The notes under the pieces were generated by a model. It had not been told where the DNA came from, searched no databases, and saw only the letters and a list, made by a program, of their open reading frames with translations. Below are positions 1 through 6,261 of a stretch of DNA of 19,584 bases, one piece after another. The DNA is taken from NCBI GenBank assembly GCA_963845495.1, contig CAWJTH010000072.1, positions 1-19,584 of the forward strand, given 5' to 3'. The position numbers were made by a program, and so were the translations under genes. This stretch comes from JAZKFT01 sp963845495. GTDB lineage: Bacteria; Bacteroidota; Bacteroidia; Chitinophagales; Chitinophagaceae. Each line of letters opens with the position of its first letter. Position 1 is the first letter of the stretch.

Positions 1-71
1 TATAATAATCATCAACTTTAAACCGGGTTCGCCGCCTGATAGTATCAAAGAGCTCGGAAGAAGCATATAGT

Positions 72-329
72 GTGAGAAGCGCCCAGCAAATATTTCAGGA
101 TGCAAAAGAAAAAGAAAAGATTAATAAAGACGTGGGCATCCATAGCCTTCGGCACAGTTTCGCTACCCATTTATTAGAAAAGGGAATAGACATTCGTTAC
201 ATAAAAGATTTGCTCGGGCACCTTAGTATCAAAACGACAGAGAAATATTTGCATGTAAAAAAAGAAACTTTGATAAATATTCCAAATGTGTTGAACGAGC
301 TAAATAAAAATATTACTTTGGATTGGTAA
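72..329 (+). CDS. Tyrosine recombinase (Xer/integron-integrase-like), C-terminal part
   Basis: This is the C-terminal half of the catalytic domain of a tyrosine site-specific recombinase. Visible motifs are the HxLRHSFATHL box (residues about 24-34) with the catalytic Arg and His, LLGH at about 47-50, and TTEKYLHV with the nucleophilic Tyr. The first part of the catalytic domain and the N-terminal SAM-like DNA-binding domain are absent from this frame. The GTG at 72 is only the first possible start: the frame stays open back to 6, and AYSVRSAQQIF already looks like integrase sequence. A different frame, open from 2 to 70, could carry the preceding part, so a frameshift near 50-60 is possible. 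The gene points toward the cassette array that begins about 115 bp downstream, which suggests that it, or a relative, moves the cassettes. Xer-like ancestry is clear; the integron-specific insertion of IntI lies upstream of what can be seen. Confidence 0.75.
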   Translation: MRSAQQIFQDAKEKEKINKDVGIHSLRHSFATHLLEKGIDIRYIKDLLGHLSIKTTEKYLHVKKETLINIPNVLNELNKNITLDW

Positions 330-330
330 C

Positions 331-344
331 CCGATAATTATCGG
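331..344. repeat. Perfect 14-bp palindrome after the integrase stop
   Basis: CCGATAATTATCGG begins 1 base after the integrase stop codon. It is fully self-complementary. It could be part of a weak terminator or a recombinase-associated element; it has no T-tract. Confidence 0.3.
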
Positions 345-418
345 ATGGCTTTACGCAACCAAACAATACAAAAAACGAAGATTATAAGGGGTGAAAATGA
401 AAGGATTTTAAAATTGGG

Positions 419-455
419 GTTGCATGTAATTACATAAATGCAAACGTTGGTGGTA
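419..455 (+). other. attI-like junction between integrase and first cassette
   Basis: TTGCAT (420-425) and ATGCAA (438-443) form an inverted repeat around the palindrome GTAATTAC, immediately followed by AAC^GTT (443-448). The same AAC^GTTGGTGG string closes the first attC-like site at 1288-1298. The position next to the integrase, the recombinase-type inverted arms and the shared crossover string are what a primary integration site would show. That it works as attI is inference. Confidence 0.5.
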
Positions 456-493
456 ATTTTATAGTGACTGAAGTATATAATAAATTTTAAAGT

Positions 494-1060
494 ATGACAA
501 TGAAGAAATTTGGTTTAATGATTTTACTTTCATTATTCACACTAAATCTTTTAGGACAAAATAGCGACAAGTCAGACACAACTGTTGGGAAGGCGATTAT
601 AGTTCATACTGCTGAAATTTCTGCTGCTGGAGAAACTGGTAAGGGACGAGCCGTCGCAGACTCAGTTCTTCGTGTAGTTTCAATTGGAGGTAAGTATAAT
701 GTCGGTGTTTCTGTAGTCAGTCGTTCAAAAATAAATGGCGAAACACCACCAGACGCAATTATACATGATGTGGTTACAGAGGTGTATCACATCATTGAAG
801 GAAAGGGAATTTTAGTTGTTGGAGGAGTGCTTGACACAGCTGTAAGAATTCCTGCTGGCAGTCCAATAGTTCTCAAAATAACTGGTCCAAGTTCGACAGG
901 TAAACATATTATTGGCGGGACGCAATACGAAGTAGGACCTGGTGATATCGTTGTAATTCCCCCAAACACTCCCCATGGATTTATTGAGCTTAAAACAAAT
1001 ACAATTGTATATACGCTTATACGCATTGACACTGAAAAAGTTCTTGAGCTAAAAAATTAG
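494..1060 (+). CDS. Secreted cupin-fold protein (cassette 1)
   Basis: This is a 188-residue protein with a signal peptide (Lys-Lys, then a hydrophobic stretch of about 14 residues, likely cleaved after LLGQ), so it probably acts in the periplasm. A single cupin barrel follows. The first cupin motif, around 91-110, has HD, TE, YH and EG (His91, Glu96, His99, Glu102 are candidate metal ligands). The second motif, around 148-163, reads GPGDIVVIPPNTPHGF and includes His161. Cupins of this size are often small-molecule-binding proteins or dioxygenase/isomerase-type enzymes; the substrate cannot be inferred. ATG 494 is chosen because the signal peptide starts there; an alternative Met lies two codons later. 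It is the only gene of the first cassette, 48 bp after the cassette start and about 40 bp before the attC-like left arm. Confidence 0.85.
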   Translation: MTMKKFGLMILLSLFTLNLLGQNSDKSDTTVGKAIIVHTAEISAAGETGKGRAVADSVLRVVSIGGKYNVGVSVVSRSKINGETPPDAIIHDVVTEVYHIIEGKGILVVGGVLDTAVRIPAGSPIVLKITGPSSTGKHIIGGTQYEVGPGDIVVIPPNTPHGFIELKTNTIVYTLIRIDTEKVLELKN

Positions 1061-1097
1061 TCATGAAAATAGAGTTGCGATAGTAGGATAGAAAAAC

Positions 1098-1300
1098 TAC
1101 CACCAACAAAAGTATTTGCAAAAGCAGGGCTGGACAATGGAACATCGGCTATGTGCAGGCATCAGCAGCGGTTCGGGCTAGACGTTCAATCTTCAGCTTT
1201 AGTACTTAACTTCAACAAACATATTTTCAAATGGTTATTTGTACCGGCCTGGACAATCAATGAATTCCCTGCCTTCGCAAATACCCGAACGTTGGTGGCA
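1098..1300 (+). repeat. attC-like site 1 (end of cassette 1)
   Basis: The left outer arm TACCACCAAC (1098-1107) faces GTTGGTGGCA (1291-1300). The inner stem at 1112-1129 (starts GTATTTGC) pairs with 1267-1284 at 16 of 18 positions. Both mismatches are A opposite C on the top strand, which become T-G wobbles on the bottom strand. Unpaired spacers are AAAA on the left and CCGAAC on the right. CTGGACAAT occurs in direct orientation in both halves (1130-1138 and 1249-1257). The middle, about 110 bp, has no convincing gene. The layout matches R'-L'...L''-R'' of integron attC sites, although the outer arm matches the RYYYAAC/GTTRRRY consensus only loosely. Confidence 0.65.
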
Positions 1301-1373
1301 ATGCGATGTAACAGCATAAACTTTAATCGCAATAAATTGTGACTATTAATTTATAAGTATAAAAATAAAGTTC

Positions 1374-1843
1374 TTGTCAATTATTGAAAACAAGTTAACG
1401 AGTGACTCAAATATTAAACAAGCTGTTCCATTTTTTATGGTTGCAGACATGGACACTTCACTTGATTTTTATATAAAAAGATTTGGTTTTGACTTGAAAA
1501 ATAAATGGGAACCAAGAGGGAGAATAGAATGGTGCTGGCTTAAACTTGGCGAGGCTTCCTTAATGCTTCAGGAACATAAGAAAACAAATGAACCTGCCAC
1601 TATGTTTAACGGAAGCAAAAAAGGTATTTGTGTATCTATCAATTTTACTTGCAAAGACGCAATTGCTTTATATCATGAATTAAATCAAAGGGAATTGATG
1701 TGACAGAGCCAATGGTTGGTAATAGATTATGGGAAATTATGATAACCGACCCTGACGGTTTTCGTCTGTTTTTTGAAAGCCCTACTGATGTACCCGAGGA
1801 AACAAAATATTCAGATTGGGTCAAGACAAGTATAACAAATTAA
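1374..1843 (+). pseudogene. VOC-family (glyoxalase/bleomycin-resistance fold) protein, frameshifted (cassette 2)
   Basis: This is a glyoxalase-fold protein of about 156 residues once one base is restored. The first part (to 1691) contains VPFFMVADMDTSLDFYIKRF, the usual first beta-alpha unit, then WCWLKLGEASLMLQE. The reading then moves to another frame at AAAGGG (1687-1692) and continues GIDVTEP, LWEIMITDPDGFRLFFESPTD and ends at TAA 1841-1843. TDPDG-L-FESPT is the characteristic C-terminal strand with the metal-ligand Glu. One missing A explains the break. The start is uncertain: only TTG at 1374 precedes the first strand, and no ATG is available. VOC proteins include dioxygenases, glyoxalases and antibiotic-binding proteins; which applies cannot be told. 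The stop lies inside a hairpin (1823-1857). Confidence 0.75.
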
Positions 1844-1857
1844 TGTTAACTTGTCTT
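1823..1857 (+). terminator. Hairpin over the stop codon of the VOC gene
   Basis: AAGACAAGT-A-TAACA pairs with TGTTAACTTGTCTT: 14 bp with one bulged A and a loop AATTAA that contains the stop codon. It is followed by AATTG rather than a long T-run, so it is a possible weak terminator or an mRNA-end stabiliser just before the attC-like site. Confidence 0.45.
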
Positions 1858-1869
1858 AATTGAAAGCGC

Positions 1870-2069
1870 TGCCACACACAAAAATATTTGCAATAGCAGT
1901 GGCGACGGAACGCACTTCAACAGTAGTGATTCTATTTGACTTTAGTTATCGGCTGACATTTCCCTATTGAACAATTGTAATTAACATCGGCAACAAAACA
2001 AAAATCAGCTTTGGTACAAGCGTACGAGCTTCGATGCCCTGCCATCGCAAATACCGAACGTACGCGTCA
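1870..2069 (+). repeat. attC-like site 2 (end of cassette 2)
   Basis: The inner stem 1885-1899 (TATTTGCAATAGCAG) pairs with 2039-2053 at 13 of 15 positions. Both mismatches are A opposite C on top, that is T-G wobbles on the bottom strand. The outer left arm is TGCCACACAC (1870-1879). The unpaired spacers are AAAAA and CCGAAC, nearly the same as in site 1, and the crossover string is GAAC^GTACG. The interior, about 140 bp, holds no gene. Confidence 0.6.
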
Positions 2070-2096
2070 TACTAAAAGACCTAAATAACAATCACC

Positions 2097-3109
2097 GTGT
2101 ATAAATTATTACTAAGTTTTCTTTTGATTTTTTTTTGTGCAGGTAAGCTTTGGACAAGATAGCTTGCGAATAATGAAATCAGCATCAGATAAAGTAAGTT
2201 TAAGAATTGGCGAATGACCTTTTTCTAAAAAACGGCTGGATATTAGAACCATCCAAAAAGCCAGATGTATATGTTATAAGAAGCAAATGGTTTTACAAAT
2301 CAAAAAAAATTACTTTTAGTTCTGATATTGATTCCTTATCCTTTAACGTAGTAGCGGGGCATAACTATAATTTTATTATACTTCTAAATAAAGTGACAAA
2401 ATGCTATATACAGATAGTGACGCTTCCTCACCCTTTAATTTGGAATTTTAAATTATTAGCATCAGTTGTAATTATATTTTTTCTTAGCCTATTTTTTATT
2501 TACAAAAGCAAGAGGAATTTTACCGCATTTTTATTTTGCGGCTATGTAAGTCCTATCCTTTTTTGGTTTATTACTTTTATAAGCGGGGCTATTCATGGAA
2601 ACTACAATCATTTAAAAAATGTGGTTAGCGAATTAGGAGCTATTGGAACAAGATCAGAATTTTTTACCTCTGTTTGCCTCTTAATACTTTCATTTTTGTC
2701 TTTATTATTTTCAATTGAGTTTTATAAATTATCACGCAAATTGAAATTATCTACCCTTCCTGAACTTTCAACATTTTTTATGCCTGTCACCTTTCTATGG
2801 GCAGCAATATTTCCCTTAGGTGATGAGTTGCATACCGCAACAGGTCCGTTACCATTATTTGTCGCACTTGGAAATCTATTGTCTTATATTCTTTGGAAAA
2901 AAGATAATGAGTTTTCCAAAATAAATAATTTGATTTTGGTGAGCTTTATTTTTATGATGTTGCTGCTAACAAGATTTATTAAGCCATTCGGTCAGCAATA
3001 TGAAGGGCTCACACAAAGATTTTTTTACTTTGGCTGGTCAATTTGGACTATTTCAATAACCTATTATTTCAACGTAAAGATAAAAAAGCAAAAAGGTATT
3101 ATTAACTAA
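2097..3109 (+). pseudogene. DUF998-like multi-spanning membrane protein with exported N-terminal domain, frameshifted (cassette 3)
   Basis: With two extra bases removed this reads as a 336-residue protein. It has a signal peptide beginning at GTG 2097 and ending SFGQ, then an extracytoplasmic segment (SLRIMKSASDKVSLRI, later KKPDVYVIRSKWFY and DIDSLSFNVVAGHNYNFIILLN). About seven hydrophobic segments follow, including CGYVSPILFWFITFISG, then HGNYNHLKNVVSELGAIGTRSEFF, FPLGDELHTATGPLPLFVAL and RFIKPFGQQYEGLTQRFFYFGW. The HG-NHL--VSELGA signature and the FPLG-E-H-GP block resemble DUF998 membrane proteins. The breaks lie in a run of nine T (about 2128-2136) and at GG in 2208-2211. The longest intact piece begins at TTG 2207. 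Function is unknown; its fusion with the exported domain suggests sensing or binding at the cell envelope. Confidence 0.6.
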
Positions 3110-3127
3110 AGTATTAATTGATCTGTT

Positions 3128-3388
3128 ATGGTTTATAAAACTGCAGTTACAATTTCAAAAATTATTTTATTTGCTATGCTTTTTAGTTGTGAGGCAAGGA
3201 ATAATATAAAAACCACCATTGATGAAAAAAATAATAAATTAAGCATTCGTGTAGACGCTCATAAAAACGGGCACGTTATTCATTACAACAAATCTTTTGA
3301 TACAAAAGGAATGACTAAGCCGCAGCGGGATTCTATTGTTCATCATGTTTTCGATTCTTTAAATATAGGAATAAACGAGTCTAAATGA
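3128..3388 (+). CDS. Small lipoprotein of unknown function (cassette 3)
   Basis: This 86-residue protein has a short Lys-containing N-terminus, a hydrophobic segment and a lipobox (MLFSC) with the lipidated Cys near residue 21. The mature part is charged and has no recognised domain: KNNKLSIRVDAHKNGHVIHYNKSFDTKGM, then TKPQRDSIVHHVFDSL. The gene starts 18 bp after the stop of the DUF998-like gene in the same cassette, so the two are probably co-transcribed and may act together at the envelope. ATG 3128 is the start nearest the signal sequence. Confidence 0.7.
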   Translation: MVYKTAVTISKIILFAMLFSCEARNNIKTTIDEKNNKLSIRVDAHKNGHVIHYNKSFDTKGMTKPQRDSIVHHVFDSLNIGINESK

Positions 3389-3492
3389 TTAACTTCTAAA
3401 GGTCGCAATTTTGTTTTATTTTTTCCTTTGTTACTCTTTTTACTTACTAGGAATCAATTGGGATAAAAAATGGTTATGCGGCTTGACAAAAA

Positions 3493-3702
3493 AGTACGAA
3501 CGCACAACAACCTTATTGCTGCAAGCGGGCTGGACATTGTTAACTTCGTCTCCAGTTCTCTATTAGCAACAGTTCCAACCAATGAACAAAGCCAAGCAAA
3601 AGTTCTTATCTTCATCTTTTAAATCATTGTTGAGCAACAGTTCCGGGCGGTACGTTCAATGAATTCCCCACCTGCAGCAATACTCACCGTTATCGGTCAT
3701 TG
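3493..3702 (+). repeat. attC-like site 3 (end of cassette 3)
   Basis: The inner stem 3514-3529 (TATTGCTGCAAGCGGG) pairs with 3667-3682 at 14 of 16. The two mismatches (A-C and C-A on top) are both G-T wobbles on the bottom strand. The stem sequence differs from sites 1 and 2 in its middle (TATTGCTGC instead of TATTTGC) yet pairing is kept. CGGGCTGGACA on the left and CAATGAATTCCCC on the right repeat motifs seen in site 1. The crossover-like string is ACC^GTTATCGG (3686-3696). The interior, about 135 bp, has no gene. Confidence 0.6.
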
Positions 3703-3731
3703 TACAGAAATCCCACGAACTACAATAAGAA

Positions 3732-4565
3732 ATGATTCTCGACAGAAAACATTTTGACATCAATAATAAATGTGCAATTGAAAAATTAATAATCAAGCCA
3801 CCATTAAGACTTGATTCAGTTTTTCAGGACGAAGCCTGTTTTACTTACCTTAAGGAAGGGGAAATGTCTTTCACTTCCCCAACTGACAACCTATCTATTC
3901 AAACAGAGGAAAGTGTTTTACTAAGATGTGGTAACTACTTCACAAACGCAATTCGAAAACATCCTGCTAAGACTTGTGAAGTTTATGCTGTCCATCTATA
4001 TCCAGACATTTTGAAAGAATTATACAAAAACGAATTTCCAAATTTCATAAAAGACGATGCTATCAAACCCTACATCAGGAAAATAGAAAAACAAAGTGTT
4101 ATAACCCATTTCATCCAAAGCCTTGATTTTTATTTTGAGAACCCAAACCTGGTTACAGACGATTTGCTTAAATTAAAAATCAAAGAACTCATCCTATTGC
4201 TTCTTCAAACAGACAATGCAGAAAATATAATTACTTTATTCTCTCATTTATTTAATCCAAGACAAGCAGGTTTATTTGAGGTAGTAGAAGCACATTTATA
4301 CTCATCTATTTCTATAGTCGAGTTAGCCCGTTTGACTGGGAGAAGCCTCTCAACATTTAAGAGAGATTTTGAAACACAGTTTAGTGATACACCAGCCAAT
4401 TTCATTAAAGAAAAGAAATTGGAAAAGGCTCTTGAGCTAATACAATCAACCGAATTATCTGTATCTGAAATTTGTTACGAAGTTGGCTTTCAGGACACTT
4501 CACATTTCACAAAGACCTTCAAACAAAAGTATAATCAATCGCCTTCTGAGTATCGTAAGAAGTAG
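3732..4565 (+). CDS. AraC-family transcriptional regulator (cassette 4)
   Basis: This is a 277-residue regulator. Residues 1-105 look like the small beta-rich ligand-binding domain of AraC proteins (KPPLRLDSVFQDEACFTYL, then CEVYAVHLYP). A helical linker follows. The DNA-binding part begins near 181: FEVVEAHLYSSISIVELARL, the first helix-turn-helix with GRSLSTFKRDFETQF, then the second with LSVSEICYEVGFQDTSHFTKTFKQKY and the closing SPSEYRK typical of AraC/XylS C-termini. Length is normal for the family. It is 43 bp from the cassette start and 102 bp before the SDR gene in the same orientation. AraC-SDR pairs are common in Bacteroidota and the regulator plausibly controls its neighbour. The effector is unknown. 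Confidence 0.9.
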   Translation: MILDRKHFDINNKCAIEKLIIKPPLRLDSVFQDEACFTYLKEGEMSFTSPTDNLSIQTEESVLLRCGNYFTNAIRKHPAKTCEVYAVHLYPDILKELYKNEFPNFIKDDAIKPYIRKIEKQSVITHFIQSLDFYFENPNLVTDDLLKLKIKELILLLLQTDNAENIITLFSHLFNPRQAGLFEVVEAHLYSSISIVELARLTGRSLSTFKRDFETQFSDTPANFIKEKKLEKALELIQSTELSVSEICYEVGFQDTSHFTKTFKQKYNQSPSEYRKK

Positions 4566-4667
4566 TTGAACTGAATTTACCAGTTTTTGAACTTTACTGC
4601 CAAGTTTGAATTTATTTTAAGTTTCATTTTTGCATCGTGATTTTACACTAATAAAAAACGATAAAAA

Positions 4668-5596
4668 ATGAACGAAAGCATATTAATAACCGGAGCAAAT
4701 ATTGGGCTTGGGAAAGAGACTGCCCGACAGTTAGCATTGAAAAAAGAAACAAAAAAGGTAATTCTTTTCTGCAGAAATCAAGCGAAAGCCGAGGCAGCAA
4801 AAAAAGACCTTGAGGAGAAAACGGGAAAAAAGATTTTTGAAATTATTATTGGGGATGTTTCGGATGCAAATTCTGTAAGAAAAGCAGTAGAAAAAATAAA
4901 GGAACCTATTGATGCAGTAATTTTAAATGCAGGTGGAATGGTTGGGAAAACGGCTGCGAAACATTACGCCTTCCGGTATGAATGAATTAGCTGCTACGAA
5001 TATTTTAGGTCATGTAATTTTAGTGGAGGAATTAATAAAACATGATAAGTTAAAAAAAGCAGTACTATCAGTCAGTGCGGAAGCTGTACCGGGAGTAAAG
5101 ATGCTCGGAATGAAACCGGTTGCAATGAAGACTTCTTCTGTAGATGAGTTTGCTGCTGTTCTTGATGGATCATATTTTGGTAATAAATTCGATGTAACGC
5201 AAGCATACGGATACGTTAAATATGCAGCAACCATGTGGACGTTATCAATGGCAAGAAAATATCCTGACCTCAAATTTGTTGTTATGAGTCCCGGGAACAC
5301 AAAGGGAACTCATGGCACCAGATAATTTGCCCCCGGCAATGAAATTTATGTTGAAGTATTTTATGATGCCTGTTGTATTTCCATTGATGGGAGGAATGGT
5401 GCATAAGTTAGAAGTAGGTGCAAAACGCTTTGTAGATGGCATTTCGGATGAGCGATATAAAAGTGGCGTTTTTTATGCAAGTAAAGAGGGTAAGTTATCA
5501 GGGGACGTGGTTGACCAGAGCACTTTTTACACTGATTTGAAAAATACTTCATTTCAAGATAACGCCGATAAAGCAATTCACCGTTTTATAAAATAA
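4668..5596 (+). pseudogene. Short-chain dehydrogenase/reductase, two frameshifts (cassette 4)
   Basis: Removing two single-base insertions gives a 308-residue NAD(P)-dependent SDR. Seen in order: TGANIGLG (nucleotide-binding TGxxxGxG, residues 8-15), GDVSDA, LNAGG, LSVSAEAV with the candidate catalytic Ser, YGYVK (YxxxK catalytic pair) and SPGNTKGT after the active site. The first break is at AAAC/ATT near 4961, where the next frame resumes with ITPSGMNELAATNILGH. The second is near 5310 (ACTCATG), after which APDNLPPAMKF follows. The C-terminal part has a long hydrophobic stretch (FMLKYFMMPVVFPLMGG), perhaps membrane-associated. The A-rich leader before ATG 4668 is typical for the phylum. 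The substrate is unknown; it is probably regulated by the upstream AraC protein. Confidence 0.75.
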
Positions 5597-5618
5597 GCAA
5601 AACGAAATTTAAGAAAAG

Positions 5619-5633
5619 CAACGAACCGCTAAC
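5619..5633 (+). repeat. Left outer arm of a fourth, degenerate attC-like site (end of cassette 4)
   Basis: CAACGAACCGCTAAC is complementary to the start of the same cassette at 3689-3702 (GTTATCGGTCATTG), with 12 of 14 bases pairing around one extra base. It is followed by TTATTGAGGCAGACGG, resembling the left stem of site 3 (TTATTGCTGCAAGCGGG). No matching right arm was found in the next 600 bp, so the site seems incomplete or rearranged. Confidence 0.45.
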
Positions 5634-5651
5634 ACGGGGTTTGGCGTTATT

Positions 5652-5699
5652 GAGGCAGACGGAAGTACAATCAACATTTGTACTTCCGTTTTGCTTTTG
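5652..5699 (+). terminator. Strong hairpin with T-rich tail after the SDR gene
   Basis: ACGGAAGTACAA (5659-5670) and TTGTACTTCCGT (5678-5689) form a perfect 12-bp stem with a 7-nt loop. It can be extended downward with G-U pairs and is followed by TTTGCTTTTGTT. Probably the rho-independent terminator of the AraC-SDR cassette. GCAGACGGAA-TAC recurs in direct orientation at 5778-5790. Confidence 0.6.
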
Positions 5700-6261
5700 T
5701 TCCAGCTCGACGTTTTTCAATTTAGCTTTTAGTTGTTATCTTCAACTTCAGTATTTCAATTGGGCCTTCGGTTGCAAGCAGACGGAATACTTCTATGTTG
5801 AGTTTTCTGCTGCATCTGTCTATTAAATATTTTTTGGTTTTATTTTTTACATGGATATGGTTTTAGCTAGCTGTGCTAAAATATGAAAAGCACACTTCTA
5901 TAAATAGACATCGCACAATGTTTATGGCACCTGGGTGCTGCAGGGTCTCTTTTAACTTTTTAAAAATGCACACCTGAATCCTAATGTGAAACAGACGACA
6001 GCGGATTAACGATGTGCTGCAAATTCCGTCTAAGCGGTGAGTGTGCCATTTAATCTTTTCTTATATTTTGCATAAGTTTTTTTTAATTTTAGTTTACTGG
6101 CCCAAACAGAGCAAAGCAATGCCGGCGTGCAACTTTGCAAGGGATAAGCCAGTTTCAACAGGATTTTTTCCTGTTCGATGAAAGAGGCTGATATTTTATC
6201 AGTCTCTCTTTTTGTCGGGGAACAAAATCCAGAGAACAATGCCTTTAAAAACGCATGGAGT
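5700..6261. other. Gene-free stretch between cassette array and IS110 transposase
   Basis: No reading frame here has family features or a sensible start. It holds a direct repeat of GCAGACGGAA-TAC (5778-5790), two GTGCTGCA copies near 5933 and 6013, GCACACT/AGTGTGC inverted words near 5890 and 6040, and a terminator-like hairpin at 6184-6213. It may include the right end of the IS element. I cannot define the element boundary because IS110 elements lack obvious terminal inverted repeats. Confidence 0.4.
6184..6213 (+). terminator. Hairpin followed by T-run near the IS110 3' side
   Basis: GAGGCTGATA and TATCAGTCTC pair around a short AT-rich loop with one or two bulges, followed by TCTTTTT. 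On the plus strand this reads as an intrinsic terminator and would stop plus-strand transcription from entering the transposase gene in antisense. Confidence 0.45.

Larger units (their letters stand above)
446..5633 (+). mobile_element. Integron-like gene cassette array (four cassettes)
   Basis: Four units lie head to tail: 446-1290 (cupin), 1291-2059 (VOC protein), 2060-3688 (DUF998 protein plus lipoprotein) and 3689 to about 5640-5700 (AraC plus SDR). The first three each end in an imperfect inverted repeat of about 200 bp that shares a core stem and a right end of the type gcaaata-ccgaac. All cargo is on the plus strand, away from the integrase. Boundaries were set at the GTT that follows the right arm. 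This is how integron cassettes are built (ORF plus a 3' attC). The assignment rests on site architecture, since no classical IntI is visible. Confidence 0.65.

Noticed and set aside
1151..1342. 63-codon open frame between cupin and VOC genes
   Set aside because: It lies inside the attC-like site and its right arm, has no family features, and its DNA is explained by the inverted repeat.
4927..5325. Second SDR-like frame as a separate gene
   Set aside because: It continues the same Rossmann protein after a one-base insertion; programmed frameshifting is unlikely because there is no slippery heptamer and several unrelated genes show the same problem.
5641..5826. 61-codon open frame after the SDR
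   Set aside because: It overlaps the terminator hairpin and has a Phe/Ser-rich, non-protein-like composition.
6030..6239. 69-codon minus-strand frame beside the IS110 gene
   Set aside because: It has no recognisable domain and crosses a terminator-like hairpin. It is probably chance in non-coding DNA.
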